This document shows, one piece after another, positions 52,249 to 61,520 of a DNA stretch of 64,000 nucleotides. A model generated the notes under the pieces. That model had not been told where the DNA came from. It did not search any database and was given only the letters and a program-made list of their open reading frames with translations. Position 1 is the first letter of the stretch, and the number at the start of each line of letters is the position of its first letter. Made by a program: the position numbers and the translations under genes. Where the stretch lies: contig CAWGUU010000003.1 of NCBI GenBank assembly GCA_963825765.1, positions 186,001 to 250,000 of the forward strand, given 5' to 3'. The stretch is from CAWGUU01 sp963825765. Lineage in GTDB: Bacteria; Actinomycetota; Acidimicrobiia; Acidimicrobiales; AC-14.

Positions 52249-54525
52249 TCAGGCGTTGAGCAGGCGCGCGGTGCCCCGCCGCCCCGGCAGCTTGAGCACC
52301 TCGATGGCCGACGGCAGCTGCTCCTTGATGGCGACGTCGTGGGTGACAACCAGCACCTGCCGGAACCGGCTGCGCAGGCGCTCGAGGGCCAGCAGCATGC
52401 GCTCCTTGCGGTCGTCGTCGAGCGGGCCGAACACCTCGTCGAGAACGAGCAAACCCACCGCTCCCCCGGCCTGGAACCTCACCTGCTCGCTGACCGCCAC
52501 CCGCAGCGCCAGGTTGGCGAGGTCGGTCTCCGAGCCCGAGAACCGGCTCATGCCGTACAGGAGGCCGGCGTCGCGGATCCGGATCTCGTAGGTGTCGGGG
52601 TTGACGTCGAGCTCGTCGTACTCGTGATCGGTCAGCTCGGCGAACAGCTCGGCCGCCTGGGACGAGAGCCGTGGTCCGACCGACGCCACCAGGGTGTTTC
52701 GGAAGGCGTGGAGCAGATCGGCCAGACGGCTGAGGTGGCGGGCGTCCTCGCCGAGGATGGCCAGCTTGGCGTGCTGCTCGATGGCCTCGGTGAGGCGCCG
52801 CCGCTCGGCGACCGCCCGGACCCGGGCCTGCCCGGCGGCGTTCCCGGCCTTCCGCGCCCCGAGCGCGGCGTCGTCGGCGGCCACCCGCAGCCGGTCGCGG
52901 GCGGCCGAGCAGGCAGCCAGCTCCTCGGGCCGGAACGCCAGCGACATCACCTTGTCGCGCAGCATGTCGAGACGGCCCTGGACCTCGTCCACCGCCGCCC
53001 GCTCGACGTCGAGCTCGGCCACGACCGCCGGTCGGCGCTCGATGCGGCCCCGTACCCGATGGCACTCGTCGGCCGCCTGCCGGCGCCGCTCCACCTCAGC
53101 CGACAGCGAGGCCGCCTCGCCGTCGGCCACCGGCCGGCCGTGGGCGGCTTCGGCTCGGGCCAGGGCGGCCTCGGCCTCGGCCCGCCGAGCCCGTGCCGTC
53201 TCGATGCCGGCCCACGCCTCGCGCGCCGTCCGGAGCGCGACGGCGAGCGCGCTGGCCGTCTCGGTCGCGGCGGTGGCCACCGCCCCGGCCCGGTGACGGT
53301 CGAGCTCGGCCTCGACCACCCGGCGCTCGGCCACCATGAGCTCCTCGGCCCGGTGGGACTGAACCGCCTCGAAGGCGTCGCCCAGGGCTTGGCCGCACAG
53401 CGGGCAATCGGCCTCCCCGGTCAGCTCGCCCGAGCGCTCCACTGCGACCCGCGCCCGGTCGCGGTCGGCCCGGGCCGCCTCCAGCCGGGCCTGCACCGCC
53501 GACACCTCGCCGCGAGCCGACTCCGCCGCCGCCCGAGCCTTCTCGTAGCCCTCCTCGTCGGGCAACGGCGGGTCGACGACGACCGGCACCGCGGCAAGCG
53601 CCGCCCAGGCCGCCACCACCGCCTCCACCGACCGCAGCCGGGCCTCCGCCTCCCGCCACCCGTCGGCGTCGGCCGCCAGCGACGCCAGGCGGGCAGCGTC
53701 GGCGTCGAGCCCGGCCAGCGCCTCCACCAGCTTCTGCACCGCCACCAGCGTCCGTTCCAGCTCGGCCCGCGTCGCACGTCCCTCGGCGACGAGTCGCTCG
53801 TGCTCCTGGCGGGCGGCCTCCAACCGGTCGTAGGCGCGCATCGCAGCCTCGAACTCCACCCGCGCCGCCTCCAGCGCCGACTCGAGCTCCTCCGCCGTTG
53901 CCTCCAGCGCGACGGCCAGCGCCTCCGCCTCGTCGGCCTCGGCCTGCAGGTCGCCCACGTCGGGCAACAGCTGACGCAGCCGATCGAACGCCTGGCCAGC
54001 GGCCCGGGCGTCCTTGCGGGCCAGGTCGCGGGCGCCGTCGAGCGGCGTGATGCCGAGCAGCTCGAGCACCAGCCGACGCCGCTCGGCCGGGGGCTGGTCG
54101 GAGAAGGCCGACAGCTGCTTCTGCTCGGCGAACACCGAGGCCCGGAAGGCGGTGTCGTCCATCCCGAGGATCGACTGCACGTAGCGGGCGGTGTCGCGCA
54201 CCCCCTCGGCAACCTGCTGAGCGTCGGCGTGGGCCTGGGCCCGCACGGCCGCCCCGGCCCCCGCGATCGTCCGCCGCACCAGGTAGAGGTGGCCCTCGTG
54301 CTCGAACTCGACCTCGGTGACGCAGTCGGCCCGGACCCCGGCGGTGCGGATCTCGTCGTTGGCGGTACGTGACCGCCCGAACAGCGTCCAGCGGATCGAC
54401 TCGACGATCGTGCTCTTGCCCGCCCCGTTGGGCCCGTAGATGCCGACAAGCCCGGGCGGCAGCTCCAGGTCGAGGGGATCCTGGAAGACCCGGTAGTTCT
54501 CCAGGTGCAACCGGGTGATGCGCAC
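52249..54525 (-). CDS. sbcC: Rad50/SbcC-type SMC ATPase
   Basis: 758 aa. Walker A GIYGPNGAGKSTIVESIRW, Q-loop region ASVFAEQKQLSAF, two coiled-coil arms around the zinc hook CPLCGQALG (about residue 375), signature motif RFSGSETDLANLALRVAV and Walker B LLVLDEVFGPLDDDRKERML, switch His VVTHDVA. Works with Mre11/SbcD on DNA ends; length is nearer archaeal Rad50 than E. coli SbcC (about 1,050). ATG 54525 is 1 nt after the sbcD stop. Confidence 0.93.
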   Translation of the reverse strand: MRITRLHLENYRVFQDPLDLELPPGLVGIYGPNGAGKSTIVESIRWTLFGRSRTANDEIRTAGVRADCVTEVEFEHEGHLYLVRRTIAGAGAAVRAQAHADAQQVAEGVRDTARYVQSILGMDDTAFRASVFAEQKQLSAFSDQPPAERRRLVLELLGITPLDGARDLARKDARAAGQAFDRLRQLLPDVGDLQAEADEAEALAVALEATAEELESALEAARVEFEAAMRAYDRLEAARQEHERLVAEGRATRAELERTLVAVQKLVEALAGLDADAARLASLAADADGWREAEARLRSVEAVVAAWAALAAVPVVVDPPLPDEEGYEKARAAAESARGEVSAVQARLEAARADRDRARVAVERSGELTGEADCPLCGQALGDAFEAVQSHRAEELMVAERRVVEAELDRHRAGAVATAATETASALAVALRTAREAWAGIETARARRAEAEAALARAEAAHGRPVADGEAASLSAEVERRRQAADECHRVRGRIERRPAVVAELDVERAAVDEVQGRLDMLRDKVMSLAFRPEELAACSAARDRLRVAADDAALGARKAGNAAGQARVRAVAERRRLTEAIEQHAKLAILGEDARHLSRLADLLHAFRNTLVASVGPRLSSQAAELFAELTDHEYDELDVNPDTYEIRIRDAGLLYGMSRFSGSETDLANLALRVAVSEQVRFQAGGAVGLLVLDEVFGPLDDDRKERMLLALERLRSRFRQVLVVTHDVAIKEQLPSAIEVLKLPGRRGTARLLNA

Positions 54526-54526
54526 G

Positions 54527-55645
54527 TCAGCCGGTGGCCGCTTCGATGGCCCGGGCCAGGTAGTCGTCGCCCAGCTCCCGGATGCGGGGCCGGTCGAAGC
54601 CGGTGAGGTCCTGGCCGTCGACGTAGCCGGCCCACTGAGCCGGCAGCGACTGGAGCTCGGGCAGCTCGACCATGCCCTCGGACGCCCGGAACTGCGGTTC
54701 GAGCTTGAGCAGCAGGGCGCCCGCCGACGCCTCCCGCACCGCCTCCCTGTCGAGCAGGTGGAACGCCTCCGGGTCGACCTCCTCCAGGTACAGGCGGGCC
54801 ACGGCGCCGGCCGGCACGTCGGCCGCCCGCTCCAGCACCGCCGCCTCCACCTCGGTGGGCGACAACCCCAACGCCAGCACCGACGGGAGGGTGACGAGCG
54901 GGCGCTGGCCCACCAGAGGGACGTGGCGGCACTCGCCGGAGTCGGTGTCGAGCACGACGATGCCCTTGTCCTCGTCGGGGCTGTCGGCGAAGGAGAAGGT
55001 GTCGGTGGACCCGGCGTACCAGATGCCGGGGGCCACCCGGGTGTGGAAGTGGTAGTGGCCGAGCAGGACGAGGTCGGACTTCAGGAGGGCGGCGTCGACC
55101 TCGATCTCGTTGATGTCGGCGTGGCGGGGCTCGACCTGGGGGACGCGTGGGTGGGTGAGGAGGAGGTTGGTGTTGACCACGCTGCGGCCCTTGTCGGCCC
55201 GGTCGAGGGCTTCGAGGGTGGCGTCGACAGTGAGCATCTGCGGCACGGCGTGCACCGACAGGCCCTGGAAGTCGAAGCGCTCGTAGGCCATGCGGTGGGC
55301 GAAGCGCACGTCGGTGAAGGTGTCGGCCAGCGCCGAGTACGGGCTGCCCGTGCCCGGGAGCCGGGGGGTGTCGTGGTTGCCGGTGATGACCACCAGCGGG
55401 ACGCCGTGCTCCCGGATCCTGGCGATGGCCCGCTGGGCGATGCGGTAGGAGCGGTACGTGGGCCGGGGGTGGTCGAACACGTCGCCCAGCCAGACCACCA
55501 GGTCGGGGTCCTGGAACAGGGCCAGCTCGACGGCGGCCTCGAACGACACCTCGAAGTCGCGCTCGCGCTGGTTGACGCCCTCGGGCGTGGTGAACGAGTA
55601 GTACGACCGCCCGAGGTGGGCGTCGCCGAGAGCCGCGATCTTCAT
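54527..55645 (-). CDS. sbcD: Mre11/SbcD-type nuclease
   Basis: 372 aa. Phosphoesterase motifs in order: AALGDAHLGRSYYS, VVWLGDVFDHPRPTYR, VVITGNHDTPRLPG, TNLLLTHPRVP and LVLLGHYHFHTRVAPGIWYA. C-terminal capping region follows. Partner of the Rad50 gene just downstream. 18 nt separate it from herA upstream. Confidence 0.93.
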   Translation of the reverse strand: MKIAALGDAHLGRSYYSFTTPEGVNQRERDFEVSFEAAVELALFQDPDLVVWLGDVFDHPRPTYRSYRIAQRAIARIREHGVPLVVITGNHDTPRLPGTGSPYSALADTFTDVRFAHRMAYERFDFQGLSVHAVPQMLTVDATLEALDRADKGRSVVNTNLLLTHPRVPQVEPRHADINEIEVDAALLKSDLVLLGHYHFHTRVAPGIWYAGSTDTFSFADSPDEDKGIVVLDTDSGECRHVPLVGQRPLVTLPSVLALGLSPTEVEAAVLERAADVPAGAVARLYLEEVDPEAFHLLDREAVREASAGALLLKLEPQFRASEGMVELPELQSLPAQWAGYVDGQDLTGFDRPRIRELGDDYLARAIEAATG

Positions 55646-55663
55646 CGCCGCGTCACCTGCATG

Positions 55664-57244
55664 TCAGTCCACCATGGCGCCGACGTTGGCCGGCGCCACC
55701 GGTCGGGGGACGGGTGGGGGCGGGCACTCGCGCACGACCTTCGACCACAGGTGGATCTTGGCCGGGAGCGCGAACGGCGCGTGCAGGTTGGCGATGAGGC
55801 ACTCGCCGGGCATGAGCGTCTGGATCTCGGGACCCAGCGCGCCGATGTCCTGCTTGGACGACGACCGCAGGATGTTGCGGTCCTTCTCGTCGGCCAGGCC
55901 GAGGATGAAGAAGGTGTTGAACTGGCTGAGCAGCTCGCCGTCGAGCAGCTTGGGCTGCTGGGTGACGGCGCACAGGCCGACCTTGAACTTGCGGCCCTCC
56001 CGGGCCACGCGGGGGAACACGTTGGACTCCTTGTCCTTGCTGCCCGACAGCACCCGCTGGGCCTCCTCCAGCACGATGGCGACCACGGGCAGGCGGTCGT
56101 GGGCGTCGGGATCGTCGAGGTAGGCGGACGACCACTCGTCGAGCACCCGCCGGGTGAGGAACGAAGCCACCAGCACCTCCTCGGTGGACCCCAGCCCGCT
56201 CACGTCGACCAACACGACTTTGCCCTCCCGCAGGTCGCGCAACACGGCAGCGCCTACGGACACGTGGGCGTCGGCGGCGATGCAGGGCAGGGCGACGATG
56301 CGGCGGGCCCGGCGGTGCACGACCTGGAGCGTGCTCAGCGCCACCCGCCCGTTGAGCTCGACGTCGCGGAAGCCGGGCAGGTCCTCGAGCTGGGCGAACT
56401 CCAGCAGCCACGTCAGCCCGTCGGTGCCGTAATGGCGCTCCAGCTCGAACAGGGCCTCCTCCTGGGGGCGGGTCCAGTCGTGGGCGGTGCGCAGGTCGTC
56501 GACGGTGAGCTCGCCCAGCCCCACCCGCAGCGACGACGTGTTGGGCAGGGAGCGGGCGGCGTAGGTGCGCAGCCGGGTGGCGGCCCACGGGTGTCGCACC
56601 AGCTCCTTGCGGTACTCGCCGTGGGGGTCGACCAGCAGGAGCCCGTAGGCGCCCTGGGCCCGCATGACCCCGCCGGCGATCACCATCATCAGGTTCGACT
56701 TGCCCATGCCGGTGGTGGCGAAGACGCCGACGTGGGTGGCCAGGCTGGACCCGGGGATGCCGACCTCGAAGTCGACGACGGTCTCGCCGCTGCGCAGCGC
56801 CCCTACCGGCAGGTCGCCCATGCGGGTTTGTAGGAAGGCGAAGTCGGCGGGCTCGGGCGCCACCACCCGGGAGAACTGGGTCGGCAGGCTCTTGGGCTTG
56901 CGGAACTCCAGCCCGTCTGGCGTGAGGTACCCGAGGCACCGGCACGACGCCACCCGGTAGGTGCGGCGGGCCTGCTCGTAGATGCGGTGGGCGCCCTCGT
57001 CGCCCCGGGCGTCGTCGGCCAGCAGCGTGCCCGCCACCCGCTCGGCCCAGCCCGGCTCGCGGTGCTCGCTGCCGTAGGTGACGTCGACGATGCGGAACAG
57101 GTACCGGCGGCCGGTGGCGTCGTCGACGCCGACCAGCAGCTCGCCGAGGAACAGATCCTCGTCGGGCCCGGCCCGGAAGGCGCCCTCGAGGACGTTCTTG
57201 CCGAACAGGCGACCGCGGCTCAGGGGATCGGCGCTCCCGGCCAC
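55664..57244 (-). CDS. herA: HerA-type hexameric DNA translocase/helicase
   Basis: 526 aa. N-terminal HAS-barrel (LFGKNVLEGAFRAGPDEDLF; GELLVGVDDATGRRYLFRI), Walker A GVFATTGMGKSNLMMVIAGG (about 170), DPHGEYRKEL, Walker B VVAIVLEEAQRVLSGSKDKE, and the sensor/Arg-finger part GRKFKVGLCAVTQQPKLLDG, LSQFNTFFILGLADEKDRNI. The FtsK/HerA fold pumps duplex DNA into the NurA nuclease in archaea. ATG 57244 directly follows the nurA stop. This operon context with NurA, Mre11 and Rad50 makes end resection the likely job. Confidence 0.92.
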   Translation of the reverse strand: MAGSADPLSRGRLFGKNVLEGAFRAGPDEDLFLGELLVGVDDATGRRYLFRIVDVTYGSEHREPGWAERVAGTLLADDARGDEGAHRIYEQARRTYRVASCRCLGYLTPDGLEFRKPKSLPTQFSRVVAPEPADFAFLQTRMGDLPVGALRSGETVVDFEVGIPGSSLATHVGVFATTGMGKSNLMMVIAGGVMRAQGAYGLLLVDPHGEYRKELVRHPWAATRLRTYAARSLPNTSSLRVGLGELTVDDLRTAHDWTRPQEEALFELERHYGTDGLTWLLEFAQLEDLPGFRDVELNGRVALSTLQVVHRRARRIVALPCIAADAHVSVGAAVLRDLREGKVVLVDVSGLGSTEEVLVASFLTRRVLDEWSSAYLDDPDAHDRLPVVAIVLEEAQRVLSGSKDKESNVFPRVAREGRKFKVGLCAVTQQPKLLDGELLSQFNTFFILGLADEKDRNILRSSSKQDIGALGPEIQTLMPGECLIANLHAPFALPAKIHLWSKVVRECPPPPVPRPVAPANVGAMVD

Positions 57245-58219
57245 TTAGAAGCGCTCCATCAGGCCGTGGCGGTCGGCGAAGGCCCGGTCGCGTACGTCGA
57301 CCGGCACGCCCACGCTGTCGAAGTGGCCGTCGACCTCCAGCCACGCCTCCTCCCGCACCCACCCGGGGCAGGCGGCGAGACGGTCGGCAACCGTCAAGGG
57401 GTACGGGTAGCCGGGGAAGGCGGCGTCGTCGCACAGGCCGGCCAGCGCAGCCAGCACCGGCTCGGGGTCGGCCTCGGCGGGGAGGTCGACCCGGAAGGCG
57501 AAGCGGGCGTCGGGGTCGAGGCGGGCGGCGACAACCTGGATGCCGGCACCGACGTCGGACCGGATGCGGGCCAGGCGGGCCCACCACCTCGAACGCGGCC
57601 CGAGGGCGGCCTGGGCCTCGACCTCGAGCTGGCCGATCAGGGGCGCGCCCCCACGAGCGAGCGAGGAGCGCTTGGTGACGCCGGCCACCAGCACACCCCG
57701 GTCGGCGGCCCGGGCCAGCAGTCCGGCCAGCCACGACGAGGGGATGCGCCAATCGGGCACGAGATCCCCGTCGACCAGCACGAACGCGCCGGGCGGGCCT
57801 TGCTCCACGCAGGCGGCGACGGCGGCCCACTCCTCGCGGTCACGGAGCAGGTTCACGTCGACGGCGGCGTCGGGCCGGATGCCCATCCCCAGAGCAGCGG
57901 CCGTGGCCCGTTCCTCGCCGCAGCCCAGAAGCCAGGCCCGCAGCTCGCCCTCGTCCTCCATCACGCAGGCGCCGCCGCGGAAGCACACCCGCGCCGCCCT
58001 CGTCACCATCAGCTGCACGCACCGGGCGTCGGCCACGAGGGCTTGGCCGCCGTCGACGGCCCAGACCTCCTCCGGAGGCGCCGACACCCCAAGGGGCGAC
58101 ACCTCGATGAGCGGCTCGAACACAAGGTCGCCGCCCGAGGGGTCGCTCAGGCCACCGCCACCGGCGGTGAGCAGCGTGGCCAGCCGGCCGGCGGCGGCAA
58201 CGAGCGAAGGGGCAGGCAC
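57245..58219 (-). CDS. nurA: NurA-domain nuclease
   Basis: 324 aa, RNase H-like NurA fold, 5'-3' nuclease. EEVWAVDGGQALVADARCVQ holds the first catalytic Asp (VDGGQ), PGAFVLVDGDLVPDWRI the second acidic site and GVLVAGVTKRSSLARG the SK/KRS block; YPYPLTVADRLAACPG and the C-terminal DVRDRAFADRHGLMERF complete the family order. It starts the operon; its ATG at 58219 leaves 29 nt to the end of the DUF7711-like gene upstream on the same strand, so the promoter could lie in or before that gene. Confidence 0.88.
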   Translation of the reverse strand: MPAPSLVAAAGRLATLLTAGGGGLSDPSGGDLVFEPLIEVSPLGVSAPPEEVWAVDGGQALVADARCVQLMVTRAARVCFRGGACVMEDEGELRAWLLGCGEERATAAALGMGIRPDAAVDVNLLRDREEWAAVAACVEQGPPGAFVLVDGDLVPDWRIPSSWLAGLLARAADRGVLVAGVTKRSSLARGGAPLIGQLEVEAQAALGPRSRWWARLARIRSDVGAGIQVVAARLDPDARFAFRVDLPAEADPEPVLAALAGLCDDAAFPGYPYPLTVADRLAACPGWVREEAWLEVDGHFDSVGVPVDVRDRAFADRHGLMERF

Positions 58220-58248
58220 CAGGTCAGCATCCCAACAGGGTCGGACAA

Positions 58249-58875
58249 TTACAGGCTTGTAATATAGCTCTCGAGAGCGTCCTGCATCTCGGACACGGCG
58301 GTGGCGGCTCGCCAGAGGTGGTCCTCGGGGGACGTCCCGTAGCCGCTGTGGGCCTTCCGCCAGTCACGGTCCCAGTAGCGGTCGAGCGTCTCCCGGAGAT
58401 GCCGGCGGGAAATGGCCACCTCCTCACGGAGCTGCTCGACGAACAGCTCCGGCGACGGCTCGACCACGGTCACCCCGTCCAACCGCCTGGCCCGCAGCGC
58501 CTCGATCACGCTCTCGTCGAGGCCGGCGTCGGCGGACCAGAAGCGCACCAGGCGACGGTTGGCGTGGTTCCACACCGGCCACGTCAGCGGCCGGTAGGCC
58601 CAGAGGAACGGGCGCTTGCCCAGCCGCAGCTCCCCGCCGACCCACTCGCCGGCGGGGTTCAGGGCCATCCACGGCAGGTCGTCGGGTGGCTCGTCCAGCA
58701 CGAGCACGACGGCGCCCGACTCCAGGGCGTCGGCGTCGCCGAGCAGCTCGCCCGTCACCCACAGCTCCTCCAGCGGCCAGCCGAAGTCGGTGTCGCGGAA
58801 CTTCAGCCGCTCCGTCGCCACCTCGGCCATCTCGACCAGGTGCCCGATCGCCGTCGACCGCTTCATCGCATCCAT
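58249..58875 (-). CDS. DUF7711-like protein, unknown function
   Basis: 208 aa. MKRSTAIGHLVEMAEVATER, WPLEELWVTGELLGDADALE, GAVVLVLDEPPDDLPWMALN, RPLTWPVWNHANRRLVRFWS and the C-terminal SISRRHLRETL-type helix match a Streptomyces-like family I recall as DUF7711 (name from memory). It combines a nucleotidyltransferase-like start with a helical end, but no catalytic motif can be named. ATG 58875 (or 58866). Same strand as the resection operon and only 29 nt before nurA, so co-transcription is likely. Confidence 0.7.
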   Translation of the reverse strand: MDAMKRSTAIGHLVEMAEVATERLKFRDTDFGWPLEELWVTGELLGDADALESGAVVLVLDEPPDDLPWMALNPAGEWVGGELRLGKRPFLWAYRPLTWPVWNHANRRLVRFWSADAGLDESVIEALRARRLDGVTVVEPSPELFVEQLREEVAISRRHLRETLDRYWDRDWRKAHSGYGTSPEDHLWRAATAVSEMQDALESYITSL

Positions 58876-58978
58876 TCTCGCCTCAGGAACTCGACCTGGT
58901 GAGGATCCTGTCGGCAGGAGGAGAGCGGCGATCGAGCGCACCCGTCGGCGGCACCTGTCGATCGCCGGATCGGAGGTT

Positions 58979-59536
58979 TCAGGCCGTGAGACCGAACATG
59001 TTGCTGAACCAGTAACAGCCTGGATCTGAATTGGACGACAGGACGACGCAGTACGAGCCGACCGGTGAGCTCGATGCAGTTGCCAACTGGTACAAGGCCT
59101 GACCATTCCGATCGACGCTCACATCGACGGCCGTCACGTATCGACCAGCGAAATAGACGTTGAGGACGGCTGACTCGCCTGAGCGAAAGCCGGCCAAAGC
59201 TATGGGGATGCTCGTGCCCCGAGGCACCTCCAGCCTCCCGGGAGACGCATAGCCTCGGAGCGGAAGGACTTGGAGGCGATCCTCGGTCGCCGGCTCGAGT
59301 ACGAATGCCCCTGTCGCCTCGAGCCCTCCCTGCGTCGCAACGATGTCGTACCGGCCCAGCGGCTGCCCAGGTGCGGTGTACCAGAACGTATAGGCGATAC
59401 CGGCTCCGCCGGGACCGGTTCCACTGAAGTCTTCAATGCTGTATCGCTGCGTCGTACCGTTCGGAAAGTGGAAGGAAGCAGACACCGGCGTGTCGGGAAT
59501 GAATCCCGGAAAGCAGATGTCGAAAAACCTTGCCAC
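58979..59536 (-). pseudogene. 5'-truncated extracellular beta-domain protein
   Basis: 185 codons from GTG 59536. The first residues FDICFPGFIPDTPVSASFHF are already inside a beta-sandwich repeat, followed by AGIAYTFWYTAPGQPLGRYD and a second repeat LEVPRGTSIPIALAGFRSGE ... GSYCVVLSSNSDPGCYWFSN. No signal peptide, ribosome site or sensible N-terminus is present. Such domains are usually the outer part of a larger membrane or secreted protein. It abuts the TPR fragment head to head at about 59.53 kb. GC is lower than the neighbours. Confidence 0.55.
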
Positions 59537-60462
59537 TATTGGAGTACGAGCTGGGTTCCAGCATCGTGTTGGCGGGCGACATCTCACGCAACGTTGTGGC
59601 GCGCAAGGAGCTACGTGAGACTGTCCTGCGTCGAGCGGCGGCTTTGGCCGAGTTCGTCGTCGGCCTGAGCTACTCGACGGTCGACCAGTGGCAGCCGGCG
59701 CTCGAGCATTTCCAGAAGGCTGAAATCCAGGTCGGCTGGCCCGAACAGGACGGGAAGGAGGTGTTGTATCTCTTCCTGGGCAACGCCGCACTGAGGCTCG
59801 AAGACCTGGACTCGGCACAGAAATTCTACGATCGAGCGCTGGAATTGAATCCTGACTACTCCAGGACACAGATCGGAGCGGCAGAGGTGCTCTTTCACCG
59901 AGACCGCGGCTCCTGCGAACCAAGCGATGTCGACGCGGCAGGACTGAACGAGGCCCTCGACAAGTTCACACGCGCCGAAACCGCCAGGCTTCAGCCTGCG
60001 CTCGCGGACATCAGGACCAAGGTCGCGTTCGGACGGGGCAGGATATTCCTGTGCCTGAGCCAGGCGCTTGTCGCGGACCATTGGGGAGATGCCGAGCGAG
60101 AGTTCCGGCAGGTGGTCGACGAATTCGGGAAGGGCAACCAGCGGGTGAAGACCATGACCGCCGAATCGCACGCCAACCTCGGGTTGCTACACCTCCCGGC
60201 CGCAGGCGACCCTGACGCGGAGGCGAGTCTTCGCCGCGCTGCGTCGGAATACCGGGAGGCATTGAGACTCACCCCCGAACGGTCCACCGGTCATCGCAAG
60301 GCGTTTTTCTGGAGCATGCTCGGCTTCATACACGGGCAATTGGGCGAGACAGCGACGGCCGAGGACGCCTATGACCACGCCATCAGCCTGACGAGCGACG
60401 ACCCTGCCACCCGCGCTCGCTACGAGACGGATCGCCAGCAGCTGCCGCGGCGACCGTCGTGA
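59530..60462 (+). pseudogene. 5'-truncated TPR protein
   Basis: 310 codons. It opens mid-protein (LLEYELGSSIVLAGDISRNV, VARKELRETVLRRAAALAEF) and goes on with TPR-like units (VLYLFLGNAALRLEDLDSAQ; KFYDRALELNPDYSRTQIGA; GFIHGQLGETATAEDAYDHA). The first codon is a TTG without ribosome site. In relatives this part follows an N-terminal region with a membrane segment. The 5' end is missing at the same point where the minus-strand fragment loses its own. Confidence 0.55.
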
Positions 60463-60542
60463 GTGCGGTCGACCCGGTCCGGTGGCACCGCCTCCGGGAC
60501 GAGTACGAGGATGCCGCGCCCTGACCCTAGGCTCCCCCGTGG

Positions 60543-61520
60543 ATGCCCGAGTCGTTGGAGTTGCCCGCCCGCCTGGAGCTCCCCCTGTTCGTCTACGGGC
60601 TGCTGAAGCCCGACCAGCCGGCCCACGCCGGGATTGTCGGGGACCTTGTGGCCGGCGCCACCCCAGCGAGCATCACCGGCGGCGCCCTGCGCTACCGCGA
60701 CGGCCTGCCGCTGCTCGACCCGGACGGCACCGCCGGCGTCGAAGGCGTGATCCTGCGGTTCGCCCCGGGCCAGGAGCGAGCCGCGTACGACGCCGTGTGC
60801 GGCTTCGAGCCCCGCCAGCACTACCGCTGGCTCATCACCGACGCCACGGTCGCGGGCGATGACGGGGGCCAGCTGGTGAAGGTGAACGTGCTCCAGGGCC
60901 GCCACCCGGGCCGCGGCAGCCCCGACGAGTGGTTCACGTCGTGGTCGGCCGATGCCGACCCCACCCTGCGCTTCGGGCTCCATACCGTCCGCCGCCTCGC
61001 CCTGGACCACGCCGTCGAGCCCTTCCCCACCCTGCCCGGCGACAGCCCGTTGCTGTGGGAACGGTTCTTCGGCCTCCAGTCCGCCTACCTGCTCCTGTGG
61101 TCGGCGGTCGAGCGCTACAGCGCCTTCGCCTGCCCGCCCGCCGAGGAGCCCCTCGCCCGCGTCTACCGCCTGGGCGACGAGGCCGCGTTCCGTGAGTGCG
61201 TGCTGGCGGCGGGCGTCGCGCAACGGGCCAAGGTCGCCGACAGCCGCGACCCGGCACGGTCCCGGCGCATCCGGGAGGACGGTGGCGGGGCCATGTACGC
61301 CTGGGAGTCGGTGCGCACCACCCTCGGCCACCCCGGTCGCACCGCCTACGCCGACGGCGCCCTCCTCCGCCGCTCGCTCGTCGAGCTGCACGACGCCTTC
61401 CGGCTGCTACTGCTGACGAGCCTGCCCGGGCTGGCCGGCACCTGGCGCGACCTCGACCCGGCCGGCACCGCCGACCGCTGGCTGCTACGACCAGTCGTCG
61501 CCCCGGAGGGCCTCGGCTAG
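60543..61520 (+). CDS. GGCT/AIG2-like domain protein with extra C-terminal domain
   Basis: 325 aa. Residues ~12-130 follow the gamma-glutamylcyclotransferase fold: ELPLFVYGLLKPDQPAHAGI, then GVEGVILRFAPGQERAAYDA and VCGFEPRQHYRW with the expected acidic residue region. The C-terminal ~180 residues are helical and unassigned (LLWERFFGLQSAYLLLWSAV; GAMYAWESVRTTLGHPGRTA). The ATG at 60543 follows 18 nt after a short unsupported frame. Convergent with the hydrolase gene, overlapping its end by 4 nt. Confidence 0.75.
   Translation: MPESLELPARLELPLFVYGLLKPDQPAHAGIVGDLVAGATPASITGGALRYRDGLPLLDPDGTAGVEGVILRFAPGQERAAYDAVCGFEPRQHYRWLITDATVAGDDGGQLVKVNVLQGRHPGRGSPDEWFTSWSADADPTLRFGLHTVRRLALDHAVEPFPTLPGDSPLLWERFFGLQSAYLLLWSAVERYSAFACPPAEEPLARVYRLGDEAAFRECVLAAGVAQRAKVADSRDPARSRRIREDGGGAMYAWESVRTTLGHPGRTAYADGALLRRSLVELHDAFRLLLLTSLPGLAGTWRDLDPAGTADRWLLRPVVAPEGLG

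Noticed and set aside
58985..59010. CGAACATGTTGC near 59.0 kb as a LexA box
   Set aside because: Wrong spacing and a half-site mismatch; it is coding sequence of the truncated gene.
60459..60524. 21-codon frame starting GTG at the TPR fragment's stop (VSAVDPVRWHRLRDEYEDAAP)
   Set aside because: No convincing ribosome site and too short to judge; may be a relic. Not listed as a gene.
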